From: Asterionellopsis glacialis
Taxonomy: Eukaryota; Bacillariophyta; Plagiogrammaphyceae; Rhaphoneidales; Asterionellopsidaceae
Assembly (NCBI GenBank): GCA_014885115.2
Contig: WKLE02004320.1
Span: 1 to 43,185, forward strand
Length of the DNA stretch: 43,185 bases
Direction: 5' to 3'
The notes below the pieces were generated by a model. That model was not told the origin of the DNA. It made no database searches and was given only the letters and a program-made list of their open reading frames with translations. Position numbers and translations under genes: made by a program. Every line of letters begins with the position of its first letter. Within the stretch, counting starts at the first letter, position 1. Positions 19,598-29,100 of this stretch are shown here, one piece after another.

Positions 19598-21961
19598 TTA
19601 AATACCAATCTTGGGTTGGCCATCACCTCCTTCACGATCTGTGTTCGGATTGTTACCTCCGCTACCATCACCCATATCTTTGCTCCAATCGTATACTAGA
19701 GCATGATCAATCAAGTTCGAGATGGAACCCCAGTCCTTGAGGGCATGGACAGCTTCACTCTTTTTGGCAATGGCTTCTTCCAATACCTGGGTTGCTTGCA
19801 GTAACTCGACATGGCCAAAATCATCTCGAAGTCTTGATATAGGCACAAATTGTCCTACACCAACCCGCATGCTGGACTCTCTGTAAAATCCAAGCAATTC
19901 TTTGGCTGCACTGTATGCGGGGAAACCCAATCGTTCTCCCGTTCTCATAGACTTGAACTGTTTCGCCAAAACATATTCTACCTCACTCTCGCGGCTGTCA
20001 CCTCCAGCCGTATTGCCCATGTACTGAATATGTCCACCTGCACGACTATCTTGCATAGGAAGAGGATTCATTCGTTGTTGATGGTCAGCTTGCATACCTG
20101 TCTTTTGACGTAAATGAGGTGGCAACGAGGCCACGTCTTGCCCAACACTACCTCCACTGTGCATGGCAGGACCCACCATGCCACCCATAGCCATAGGAGC
20201 TTGTGGGCGGGGTGGTCGCATCGCCGACTGTTGTTGCTGCTGTATTTGTTGTTGTTGCTGTTGCTGCTGTCCCTGCTGAGTCTGTTGTCCTTGACCTTGT
20301 AACCCTTGGGTCGGATACATGCCAGGCATTGGCACACCACCTCGTGCAGCATTAAGTTGACTAGCATAATCCATTTCAGTCGTCTTTTCACGACCAAAAC
20401 TATCTACTGCTGTTATCATGGTTGGATACATACCCGAGGCACCATAGTTTCCTTGGATCTGCATACGCTGGTCTATCGTATGGGCTGCCTGTGTCTCCAT
20501 AGCACCATATCGTGTATCGGCAGCTGCACCCATGCCTGGCATAGCTGCCGTAGCTTGCGCTTGTGTTTGCTGAAAGGACGGCGATTCCGACTCTTGTCTT
20601 GATGAACTTGAAGAAATAGGTTTGGCATTATCGACGGCTGCTTGCAAAATGCGGATATTTTCCCATGTAGATTCGGAATACATTGTCAAGAGTCGTGAAA
20701 GCGTGGCATTAGGGTTCTGCATGTTATAGTATGGACGATTGTAATCTGTAGAGCCGTCTGAATTCTGAGCATACCCAATAACTTGCCACTGTAATGGCCT
20801 CAAGCCATTAACAACTTCGTCCGTCCATGACATAACACCCTTGATTGCTTCTCGCAGTCGCGGAACATCAGCTGTTCCAAGAGAGATATTACTGACATTG
20901 GGTAGTGGTGGTAGTCGTTGGTCGTCGTTTCCCGTAGGAGGGTACATCACGTTGCGATGAGGGGGTGCCATTACGTTGGGAGGAACCCTTGAATCCTCTG
21001 TGGCTCTTTCTGACGCCCCAGGTGCCGTACTTGAAGGTTGACTTGAAGCTCCTGTAGAGGCGGATATTCGTTGCCTTTTGTTCCTTTTCGACCGGATGGA
21101 CACTGATGGAGTATAGGCAGGAGCAACATCATTCATGTCGTAGAGCTTGTCATCGGTGGAGATTTGGACAATGAAATCTTGGCCTTGGTGATTCTTGGAG
21201 ACATCTTCAATCCGAAAACGCAATGTCGCACTTCCGGTTTTCTTGTCTACATGTTGTTTTGAGGAACCCAAGGATCTTAGTATATCCTGTTTACTTACTA
21301 GTACAGGCCCTTCCTTAGTTTCATAGTATAAAGTGGTAGACAAAGCTATCTTCTTGCCCTTTTCCAGCTTTTTGTCCTTGTTGTAGAGTCCGACTGTGAC
21401 AGCCATGCATTTGTCGCGGCCACCTTCATCCTTATACCAAATGCTCTCCCATGAATCATCCTGTTTGATTTCAAGCATGTATTTGACCACCGATATCCTT
21501 TTGGTGGATACGGGAAGAATGTGCGTGGCTTGGCTGTCTGCACTTTTGGGCGACGAGCCTGTAGCTACGAATCTAATAGACAAGTCACTTGGGTGCTCCT
21601 CACCCTCTTTCATTTCAATTTTACATTTAACTTTCTGGTACCGAGTGGAGGCTGCTGCCGCCGACAGTTGAATGAGGGGTGGGTCGATGATAAGCGCCTT
21701 ATCGTCATGAAAAAGTCCCTCAGTCTTGTAATCATGTAAAGTTGCATGAACCTCAACATCTGCACTTTTCCCCAAAGTGCTACCCTTTGGTATATCGAGT
21801 CCAACCTCAATTTCGAACCATTCTCCATTAAACACATGGGAAGGTGGATGCTGCCTGAGTGCAAGGGGGATATCCCTGCTATTGCCGGCGCGAGACTCTG
21901 GAGACGAGAGACTGTTACTGGTAGTAGACCATTCTGGTGACACCTTATCTGACCCTGACAT
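19598..21961 (-). CDS. Q-rich protein with beta-rich N-terminal domain and basic NLS
   Basis: 787 residues; not a family I can name. Residues 40-290 are rich in predicted strands (GEWFEIEVGLDIPKGS, SADVEVHATLHDY, MAVTVGLYNKDKK, ATLRFRIEDVSKNHQGQDF) and end in the basic run RSKRNKRQR at 290-298. A beta-sandwich followed directly by such a basic signal recalls the Ig-like DNA-binding folds of Rel/p53-like and velvet factors; this is inference from layout only. A Pro/Ser linker follows, a helical block around 440-490 (ATLSRLLTMYSESTWENIRI), then Met/Gly/Gln-rich sequence with a poly-Q near 557-577, typical of activation domains. A conserved-looking helical module closes the protein at about 659-755 (LAKQFKSMRTGERLGFPAYS). 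The whole looks like a nuclear regulator. HSE-like GGAACGTTCC sites lie upstream. Confidence 0.65.
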   Translation of the reverse strand: MSGSDKVSPEWSTTSNSLSSPESRAGNSRDIPLALRQHPPSHVFNGEWFEIEVGLDIPKGSTLGKSADVEVHATLHDYKTEGLFHDDKALIIDPPLIQLSAAAASTRYQKVKCKIEMKEGEEHPSDLSIRFVATGSSPKSADSQATHILPVSTKRISVVKYMLEIKQDDSWESIWYKDEGGRDKCMAVTVGLYNKDKKLEKGKKIALSTTLYYETKEGPVLVSKQDILRSLGSSKQHVDKKTGSATLRFRIEDVSKNHQGQDFIVQISTDDKLYDMNDVAPAYTPSVSIRSKRNKRQRISASTGASSQPSSTAPGASERATEDSRVPPNVMAPPHRNVMYPPTGNDDQRLPPLPNVSNISLGTADVPRLREAIKGVMSWTDEVVNGLRPLQWQVIGYAQNSDGSTDYNRPYYNMQNPNATLSRLLTMYSESTWENIRILQAAVDNAKPISSSSSRQESESPSFQQTQAQATAAMPGMGAAADTRYGAMETQAAHTIDQRMQIQGNYGASGMYPTMITAVDSFGREKTTEMDYASQLNAARGGVPMPGMYPTQGLQGQGQQTQQGQQQQQQQQIQQQQQSAMRPPRPQAPMAMGGMVGPAMHSGGSVGQDVASLPPHLRQKTGMQADHQQRMNPLPMQDSRAGGHIQYMGNTAGGDSRESEVEYVLAKQFKSMRTGERLGFPAYSAAKELLGFYRESSMRVGVGQFVPISRLRDDFGHVELLQATQVLEEAIAKKSEAVHALKDWGSISNLIDHALVYDWSKDMGDGSGGNNPNTDREGGDGQPKIGI

Positions 21962-22434
21962 GTTGAAAAGGCAACCCGACCGAAGGATTCACAGCCCTCC
22001 AGCTAAGTAAGGGTTCGGGAAGAACAATATGGTGGCATGAATTGCGAACCGATGAAAAAAATAATGGGATTGCGACAAAATGTGATGTGAGTACAATAAG
22101 GAGGAAAGGGGTATGCGGCAAAAACAGGATCAATTTTAAAAATATCGCATCTGGCGTACTTGGCGCACAGCGAAATCCCACTCAACGTATGCCTTTTTAC
22201 AACGTGTCAACTCCTTACCTCGCTTCTTTTGCCGTCTTCTAACTGCACTTTGTCGATTCCGTGCCCTCTTTTAGATGACCTGCGTCCTCACAGTTGTGAG
22301 GGACGCAACGTCAAAAATGCCGAGGCTCTCACTACCTATAAGATCAACGCGCCCACTATTACGCTCCGGGAACTCGATTTGAAACGCAAAGGACTGTTTG
22401 TTTCCAGCAATTGGGTCGACATGCAATGTTCAGA

Positions 22435-22548
22435 GAACGTTCCAGGAACAGATAGCTCATGAAATGTAATGCATGAAGACAAGGAACTATCGCTGAAAGG
22501 CCCCAAGGGGAACACAACTTGGTTACTTAGTAAAATGGGGAACGTTCC
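22435..22548. promoter_or_regulatory. Two GAACGTTCC palindromes (heat-shock-element-like)
   Basis: GAACGTTCCAGGAAC starts at 22435, and GGAACGTTCC (a perfect 10-bp palindrome) lies at 22539-22548. They are about 475 and 580 bp upstream of the start codon at 21961. A weaker copy is at 22776. GAAnnTTC is the established HSF core. Function here is inferred. Confidence 0.4.
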
Positions 22549-23290
22549 GTCGCTACAAAACACTTTCAGCAAACCAATTTTTACGGCCTCCTGATTCTCC
22601 TTGCAGTGGAGTCTCTTCCGTAGGTCTGTTTCATTGCCACCTAAGTAACACAAGTCATGAGCTCACCCATAAGAAAGTGTGACATCACTTACTTAACAAA
22701 ACATTTTTTAAACCTGGAAATTCCATCAATAGGTACGATCGGAGCTGGTTCTTTTCCGACTCACGAAAAATTCGAGGAACGTTTCTGAAAGAGCGGAACA
22801 CGCGAGACGATCGCCGAATGAAGCTATCATGAAGTTTCCGGTTAGGTCCAATAGATCATCTTTTCAAAATTTGGAAAAAGTCTTAGGGCTTTACTATGTC
22901 CAAACGCATAGTATTTTCTTAAACGGACGACGAAAGTTGTTCAACGCCTGTTCTGTTAAGCATTTCATTCACTAATACCATTAGATTACATAAATGTACT
23001 AGGTCTTACAGGTATCAAACCATAAATTCTCGTTCACGAACCATATCCTTCCATTCTTAAATGTGAAGCAGGTTCCATCTAATTATTCATGTATTGGACA
23101 TTTGGAAACTTCCCCAGAAAACATCTATCTTAGCAACCACTCCTCTTCGTCAATATCGTACGATGGAAGGACGAACTATGTATCTTACGGAAAGTCATGT
23201 GTACCTGGGACAAACGACAAATGTAACTTGGTTGTTGCGTACTTGAATCCATACAACAGGTTAAAATCAGGGACATTGACCAGCATGTAT

Positions 23291-23446
23291 TAATACCTGG
23301 TACCTGGTAAACGGTCGTAAAAAAGTTACTAGGACACTCCTATTTAGTACATGTTCCTCGTACCTGTTACAGGTACATCATATCATTAGTACAAAAGGTA
23401 CCTGGTACCAGGTAAATTGGCAGGACTGCCTGGTGTACCAGGTATG
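23291..23446. repeat. Cluster of GTACC palindromes
   Basis: Contains TAATACCTGGTACCTGGTAA (23291-23310); an inverted repeat GTACCTGT / ACAGGTAC around a single T (23360-23376); the perfect 16-bp palindrome TACCTGGTACCAGGTA (23399-23414); and CCTGGT / ACCAGG around GT (23429-23442). It lies about 110-260 bp beyond the NMD3 stop codon. TAATACCTGGTAC is shared exactly with 16821. Confidence 0.75.
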
Positions 23447-23553
23447 GTGAATTTCTGTATTATTTTTTATGCAGTTACTCCGTAGGGATTTTGAGGTTGT
23501 GAGGAGTTGATCTCAAAACAAATAATAATAAACAGCAATGAAATTTTGTGATT

Positions 23554-25257
23554 TTATTCTTCAGTATTATTTGAAGCTTCCTCAAGCAACTCTTGCTCCT
23601 CATCTGCATCTGCACCTGCATCTTTAACTTTAGCCTCAATCTTTTCTTCTTCCGCTACAGCTGCAAGTTCTCGTTCAGCTGCGGTCAATTCTGCTTGTAA
23701 CTCAGGATCATTCGCCAATTCATTTTCAAAGTTGTGTTCACCCTCAACACCATCATTGTTGAAGTCTTCTAAGAATCCCATACGAGCTGCAGCTTCTTCC
23801 AATTCTCGAGCCTTTTTATCTTCTCGTTTCTTTCTACGCATCTTACGCTTAGATTTTTTCTTTTTCTTCCCATCACTCTCTTCCTCCTCCTGTCCTTTTT
23901 CATCATCGTTGTTCACCTCATCTCCAGAATTACCCTTTACCTTTTTCACTAGAATAATGTCAGGGAGTTCATAACTTGATTGAAAACTATTTTCCATGTC
24001 CCAATCAGAAGCACCTGACAATACTGAGTTTACCAAGTCATATCCCAAGACAACATCTCCAACTTGCAATAAATTGCCTAGATGTGTGACACATGAAAAT
24101 GTCTCATCGTTATTCCCCAAGTCCGATTCACGAGCAACTTCTACATCCGCTAATGCAAATTTAGATACACCACTATCAGGGCCCGTATACAATTGATGAT
24201 TTTCGGATGTTGATGATGATGAGGGGTCATTATTATTGTTGCATAATTCGACATCAAGTACAACAAATCGAACCATTCGTCTTGAACTGGATACTGTAAC
24301 ATAGTGTTTCTCTCCACCTGATTTGTAATATGTTTCTGGTGCCAATTCTGTCATGGCTGCATCCATAAGAATATTCCGTCTTGGTGATCCATCTACTAGA
24401 TGGACTGTGGATGACACCTTGGTTACCAAACACAGCCTTCCTGGTATTTTACATCCCTTGGCACTTTTATGTACCATGACCAAATCATCACGACACAAGG
24501 GCACCATATCGCATGCTACTGTATATTTCATGTTGGCAGTATTATTCTTCACATCCGTCGACACTAATTTTTTGGTTGTTTTAATGCGCATGGGGGCAAT
24601 CCGTGCCAAATATGACGCAAAGGTTTGTGCATGAACCAAACTGACAAAGTAAAAATCAAAGCCCTGACGTGAGGCATCTACAGACAATACATGCTTCCGG
24701 ATTTGTGGATTCCTTGCCAATGCCATTTCGACTAATACTAATCCCTTTCGGGGCGCATCGTCATTTCGTTTTTGACGTAATTGAATTAAGGCATGCCATG
24801 TGCGGTTCGTAAATTCTCGATTACACTCATCACATTGTTTCCATTTGATAATTAACTCTACAATAACCCGTTGTTGGATAGTTACATTTTGAACTTCTGT
24901 ACGGACAGTGACTCGGACCTTTAATCTCATAGAATTTGGTTCCGTCCATACCCACATGGCATCGACCAAATGCAATTTGGACGTCGAGGATGATGACAGA
25001 GCTGGAATGAGACGTAAACAAAGTGCCAACAGTTCAGGACTTTCGGGTTCCATGTATTCATAATTTTTCCCTCGTTCAAATTTACGACATTGACGACATT
25101 GGTGAACCACAATTTCATGTGCTCCGCCAGGACCACGTTGTAACAACCCCTTCAAATCGAATTCTTGTGACAAGCATGTGCCACATTGATTCGCATTGTT
25201 GGGTAGAATCATTGTGCCGCATAAACAGCACGGGATTTCAATAGCTGTACTTGTCAT
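23554..25257 (-). CDS. NMD3: 60S ribosomal export protein NMD3
   Basis: 567 residues from ATG 25257-25255, against about 500 in human and yeast. The N-terminal zinc module has four CxxC pairs: C10/C13, C25/C28, C54/C57 and C142/C145 (KQCDECNREF). In this family they bind two zincs and contact the 60S joining face. Conserved NMD3 text follows (VDAMWVWTEPNSMRLKVRV, RQGFDFYFVSLVHAQTFASY, then MVPLCRDDLVMV). NMD3 is the Crm1 adaptor that carries nascent 60S subunits out of the nucleus and is released in the cytoplasm. The C-terminal roughly 120 residues carry a long Lys/Arg tract (GKKKKKSKRKMRRKKRED) and an acidic Glu/Ala tail, where the family keeps its NLS and NES. The leucine spacing of a classical NES is not obvious, though LQAELTAAERELAAV is a candidate. 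Confidence 0.93.
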   Translation of the reverse strand: MTSTAIEIPCCLCGTMILPNNANQCGTCLSQEFDLKGLLQRGPGGAHEIVVHQCRQCRKFERGKNYEYMEPESPELLALCLRLIPALSSSSTSKLHLVDAMWVWTEPNSMRLKVRVTVRTEVQNVTIQQRVIVELIIKWKQCDECNREFTNRTWHALIQLRQKRNDDAPRKGLVLVEMALARNPQIRKHVLSVDASRQGFDFYFVSLVHAQTFASYLARIAPMRIKTTKKLVSTDVKNNTANMKYTVACDMVPLCRDDLVMVHKSAKGCKIPGRLCLVTKVSSTVHLVDGSPRRNILMDAAMTELAPETYYKSGGEKHYVTVSSSRRMVRFVVLDVELCNNNNDPSSSSTSENHQLYTGPDSGVSKFALADVEVARESDLGNNDETFSCVTHLGNLLQVGDVVLGYDLVNSVLSGASDWDMENSFQSSYELPDIILVKKVKGNSGDEVNNDDEKGQEEEESDGKKKKKSKRKMRRKKREDKKARELEEAAARMGFLEDFNNDGVEGEHNFENELANDPELQAELTAAERELAAVAEEEKIEAKVKDAGADADEEQELLEEASNNTEE

Positions 25258-25752
25258 GATTTTGAGATTACTCTAGACCGAAACGAGAATCAATAGCAAC
25301 ACAAATAATTAGTCAATGGGATGCTAAGACTCAGCACAGTAGTAGTAAACACAAGTCAGAGATCGATTTGCTGGTTTGTTGATTGTCGACTTGTGTTGTG
25401 TCTGTTCTTTACTAGGATCCTAATTATGATTGGTGATAGGTGCTGTGCTAGAGATGTGAGTGTCACGTGGGAATCAACTTGCGTCTATCTCGCACGCGAC
25501 AAATCTTCTACAAGCTTCTCAGGGGTGAGTAAATGGACAGACCTCTTGCGATTCTATCCACTCCCAATTCGACAATACTGTAAATCTACTGTGCTTCTAA
25601 TCAAGTAGGGTCTCTGGCTCTTTCGACTTTTCGAATAAACAGTTCGTAGATACTCCTGCAACCTCTATGTCAAAGATTGCAGTAAGATTGCACGCCTCTC
25701 TTCGACTTGATGAATGTCTTGTAAGACTAAAAACACTTCCAAAGGTTTCATC
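25258..25752. promoter_or_regulatory. Upstream region of NMD3
   Basis: Divergent promoter space between NMD3 (minus) and the possible small gene at 25753 (plus). A 95-codon plus frame (25321-25608) lacks clear protein character. No defined promoter element is called. Confidence 0.35.
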
Positions 25753-26171
25753 ATGGAAGTAAACACTGTAGGTAAATATCGCGTATTGTGAAATTTGGTT
25801 TTACGACTGAAATGCTGAAAAAAATGTCAACACACAAAGAGGCCCGAAGCCACTTCTTTCCCTCAAAGGCCCAAAGGTTGAGAACGTTCCGACAACGTTC
25901 TTTCGAAATTACTAAATGCCCAACCAGAATGCTCATTTCACTCTGGGATGGTACAGGAACATTGAAATCCCCGGAGGAATGTTTTTCCACATTTGGAACA
26001 ATCATCAAATCCAAAGAAAATTGTGCAACCACAAGGAATGATGCCTTTTGGAAAAGAACATTGCCTCGACAGGCCACGAGAGCGTGGCAACGACGTGGCT
26101 TATATGTTCCCGGAGTTTTATTCTATCAACGGAAAGATTTAAAAGATTTCATTACCATTCGTCATTGGTAA
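25753..26171 (+). CDS. Possible small two-exon gene, unrecognised
   Basis: A plus frame ending with TAA at 26169-26171 has reasonable protein character (FEITKCPTRMLISLWDGTG, TRAWQRRGLYVPGVLFYQRK) but no ATG of its own at the 5' end except internal ones. A model with a short first exon 25753-25771 (ATGGAAGTAAACACTGTAG), a 68-nt GT-AG intron 25772-25839 and exon 2 25840-26171 keeps frame and gives 116 residues, basic and Cys-poor. The intron size fits others here. No family recognised. The antisense frame 26077-25751 is of similar length, so the strand is not certain. Confidence 0.3.
25881..25901. repeat. Inverted repeat AGAACGTT - 5 nt - AACGTTCT
   Basis: Perfect 8-bp arms around CCGAC. The left arm continues as GAACGTTCC, the same word as upstream of the Q-rich gene. 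It could be a regulatory site, although it lies inside the possible exon 2 of the small gene. Confidence 0.45.
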
Positions 26172-27264
26172 CACATGTTCTTTGGGCTTCGCTTTTGTTC
26201 GAAATTCGTATTAATGTATGACCTGTGAATTGAATGTGTTTCGATTTTGACGTATTTGTGACTCTTTCTAGGACCTGATCTGTTGAAGTTTTTTCCAACA
26301 TTGGTGTAGGGGGTGTAACTATCAAGTGAGAGTTTTGTTCTACATCTAGATTGGGCGTTTGACAACAATTCTTCAAATCAAAAGAATGTTACAATGATCC
26401 AAGGAGAAGGATTGCCATTGTCCCTACCAATGTAGAGGAAACCAACGTGAAGGAACGCGGTCCACCGATGGTGCTACTTCCTTAACTCTCCAGGAAGCTT
26501 TCGTGAGGAATATTCAATGATGAAAAAGAGAAGTCTTGATTCTTTCCGATTGTTCCATCGTTCTCGTGGAACAAGAGTCAGTCACCAGCATTGGCGGTTT
26601 GAAAAAAGCTACATGCGCTGTTATACTGGTATCCTTTTTACTTTTTAAAAATGAACGGCTGAGCTGTAATTGTAATTTCAACCTATCAGCGCTGCCATAG
26701 ATATTCTTTTAATAGGAATTCCGAGAAGAATTTGACAGCATGCTGAACTTGGCGCTACATTTCTTTGATAAAGAACGTATCATAAGTAATCTTCAATTTG
26801 CCTATACAGTCCTTCAAAACGAATAAAGTAATCGACACCCCGCTACAAAATATGTTATACTCCGATTGTATGAGAGAACGTGGCAGGTGTGTGCCTATGA
26901 ACAAATGATTGATAATCAATATAATTTTCAAATTTGGGAATATGCGGGTGCAGAGCTTGGGGTGTCCAGTAGGGGTGTCAATTATTTGAAATTGGTGAAA
27001 TTATGTTTGACTTTGTCTTCATTATTCGATATCCTGTGCGACTCGACTTGAAAACAAACACTACAATCCTACATCTGGTGTATATATGTTGGTTTTTGAC
27101 TACTCTCAGACAACATCTGTGAATATTTGACGTAATGCGTATTGCGTTTAATAAATTACTTGCGTGTTGGGCATTGTCTGTGTGCCCAGCTATGGAATCG
27201 ATCCTAATTAACTATGGCGGTTCCGTCCTCAAAATACTACTGAAATGAAGCCTCAAATTTACAA
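26172..27264. other. Intergenic region, no gene called
   Basis: Only short frames are present. The longest plus frame (26866-27051, TTG start) encodes a stretch with EYAGAELGVSSRGVNYLKL and could be an exon, but nothing supports it. The 3' end of the TrmO-domain gene lies at the right side. Confidence 0.4.
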
Positions 27265-29100
27265 TCAGCCTTCCATAGATTTCCCACCCATCCACATTTG
27301 AACAAGTTCCGATGTTATTTGCTCAAGTCTTTCTACTATGCTGTCCTTGTTTAGTAGCAGTTCTCGATCTTCCTCCTCAAGAGATTCCCATTGATGTTGT
27401 TCATCTGCAAATGATTCAAGTTGTGCCTTATTTCTTTCCTCCAAAGCTTCGATTAATGTAAGCTGATACTGGAGCTTTTCCATTTCTTCCGCAATATCAT
27501 TTGAAGAATCGTCTTTGTCATCTCTACCATTAGTTTCAGAAGTCTCTCTCTCTTTTGGTTCTGGAATTCGCTCAAGTCTCTCTACTATGCTGTCCTTGCT
27601 TAGTAGCAGTTCTCGATCTTCCTCCTCAAGAGATTCCCACTGATGCTGTTCGTCTGCAAATGATTCAAGTTGTGCCTTATTTCTTTCCTCCAAAGCTTCG
27701 ATTAATGCAAGTTGATACTGCAGTTGTTTCATTTCTTCCGCAATATCAGTTGAAGAATCGTCTTTGTCATCTCTACCATTATTTTCAGAAGTGTCTTTCT
27801 CTTTTGCTTCTGAACTGCTCTCTTTTGGTTCTGACATCTTATTTTGGAAATTGTCAATGCTGTCAGCGCCATCATCATCTTCTTTGGCGCTTTTGTTATC
27901 CTTCTTTTCCGGCTCCAAAAGTTGTATTGATTCAACGTATACTTCATCTTCAGCACCACTCCCCAGTGATGCAGTTCGATCATGGTCTGTTGCCTTTTCT
28001 ACAGTATAAGAAATTAAAAGCTTATCCAACTGCTGCGTACAAGACCGACGACGTTGTTCTTGATCTTCGGATTTGAACTGCTCTTTTGTTTTTTCCTCGT
28101 CTTGAGGCTTTGATGTTATTCCATCTTGCACCCGATCGGCACGTTCCGCTCGAAAGTTCCCCTTTCGTACCTTGTTGGTTTGCCATGAGCTCCGAACATC
28201 AATGCTCAAGACTTCTTCAATAGTTAATAAAACATTTTCCATAGCTTCCTCCCAAGAAGCATCGCCGCGATGTGTACCATAAAAGTCTAACGCTTTTGGG
28301 GTGTCGCAAAGGATAGTTTGTAGTTCATCTCTCGCTGAGGATATAATTGTGACCTTTCGCCGTGTGGACAATCCTCCGCTAACCCAGGATGGCAATATCA
28401 GTTCTTCTGCAGGTACAGAATCGTATTCAGCAACATACGGTTTGATGTCCAATATTGGCGTTCCGTCTACTAAATCTAATCCAGTAACCTCTAAAAATGT
28501 CTTTTTACAAAATTTGGTAGGCCACGTGATTCCTTCGAGTTTACATAAAGTAATCCCAATAGGATTGAACCGATGAGGTGCCCGCGTAGACAAAACACCA
28601 ATTTTTTCACCTCCCAAAGCTGGTGGTGACACCTTGTTTCTTTTTAAATCAGGTGACAAACGCTTTGTATTAAGATGAAAGACGAATACTACCCAGATGT
28701 GTGAAAACCCATCAAGTCCTAATACAGCATCGTCTTCCAGTGATAATTCCAACCGTCCTCGTGCATGAGGGGCCAACAAACCCTGTCTTGGAGTGCCCAC
28801 ACACAGACGGTAGATGGACTGAACAATACCGATAGGTTTTACGAGAAGGCCATTTTCAAATAAGTCATCGGCATCCATTACTTCCCGTCGTTTCGGATTA
28901 TTGCTTGAATTCGCACCATCTTGTGCCGCAGATCCATAAATTCTCGATGAGAAAGGGACGGTAGTTGACGAATGTGCAAAACCCCATGCTGCTGATCCAC
29001 ACGGAAGTCCAAAAGAATAAATTAATGGAAACAAAAATACCACAAAATGGAGGTATGGTACAATAACAGAAGGGCTTCGGTGATAGTAACAAACAACCAT
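27265..29100 (-). CDS. TrmO/TsaA-domain tRNA methyltransferase-like protein with coiled-coil tail
   Basis: 611 residues. A hydrophobic N-terminus (about 11-31) then GSAAWGFAHSS and a Ser/Arg/Asn-rich stretch look like a secretory signal followed by a transit peptide, as in diatom plastid or other ER-routed proteins. The target is inferred; a downstream start at MDADD (residue 75) would give a cytosolic form. The TrmO (UPF0066/TsaA) domain spans about 86-230: VKPIGIVQS, GTPRQG (102-107), GFSHIWV (131-137), RAPHRFNPIG (173-182) and GLDLVDGTPILDIKPY (207-222), all family hallmarks. TrmO N6-methylates t6A37 in tRNAs that read ACN, using SAM. The C-terminal half is acidic and disordered, then holds two nearly identical 83-residue coiled-coil units (about 428-510 and 511-593), absent from bacterial TrmO. 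Confidence 0.85.
   Translation of the reverse strand: MVVCYYHRSPSVIVPYLHFVVFLFPLIYSFGLPCGSAAWGFAHSSTTVPFSSRIYGSAAQDGANSSNNPKRREVMDADDLFENGLLVKPIGIVQSIYRLCVGTPRQGLLAPHARGRLELSLEDDAVLGLDGFSHIWVVFVFHLNTKRLSPDLKRNKVSPPALGGEKIGVLSTRAPHRFNPIGITLCKLEGITWPTKFCKKTFLEVTGLDLVDGTPILDIKPYVAEYDSVPAEELILPSWVSGGLSTRRKVTIISSARDELQTILCDTPKALDFYGTHRGDASWEEAMENVLLTIEEVLSIDVRSSWQTNKVRKGNFRAERADRVQDGITSKPQDEEKTKEQFKSEDQEQRRRSCTQQLDKLLISYTVEKATDHDRTASLGSGAEDEVYVESIQLLEPEKKDNKSAKEDDDGADSIDNFQNKMSEPKESSSEAKEKDTSENNGRDDKDDSSTDIAEEMKQLQYQLALIEALEERNKAQLESFADEQHQWESLEEEDRELLLSKDSIVERLERIPEPKERETSETNGRDDKDDSSNDIAEEMEKLQYQLTLIEALEERNKAQLESFADEQHQWESLEEEDRELLLNKDSIVERLEQITSELVQMWMGGKSMEG
27321..27818 (-). repeat. 249-bp in-frame tandem duplication
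   Basis: The unit at 27321-27569 and that at 27570-27818 differ at only a few positions over long stretches, including silent ones; GCTCAAGTCT begins both. The period of 249 bp is 83 codons, so the frame is kept. The high identity shows the duplication is recent. It doubles the segment with LIEALEERNKAQLESFADEQ. Confidence 0.9.

Larger units (their letters stand above)
21962..23553. promoter_or_regulatory. Intergenic region with HSE-like and GTACC palindromes
   Basis: Lies upstream of the Q-rich protein gene and downstream of NMD3. GAACGTTCC at 22435-22443, GGAACGTTCC at 22539-22548 and GGAACGTTTC at 22776-22785 match the GAAnnTTC core of heat-shock elements. The GTACC cluster at 23291-23446 lies at the NMD3 end. 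Small frames (for example 105 codons, minus, 22653-22336) show no protein character and are not called. Confidence 0.5.

Noticed and set aside
22336..22653. 105-codon minus frame in the 22-23.5 kb gap
   Set aside because: No protein family features; overlaps GAACGTTCC palindromes likely to be regulatory.
27321..27818. Two long direct repeats considered as CRISPR or transposon LTRs
   Set aside because: In-frame coding duplication in a eukaryotic protein gene, with no spacers and no LTR ends.
27555..28076. 173-codon plus frame inside the TrmO-domain gene
   Set aside because: Antisense shadow of acidic coiled-coil codons.
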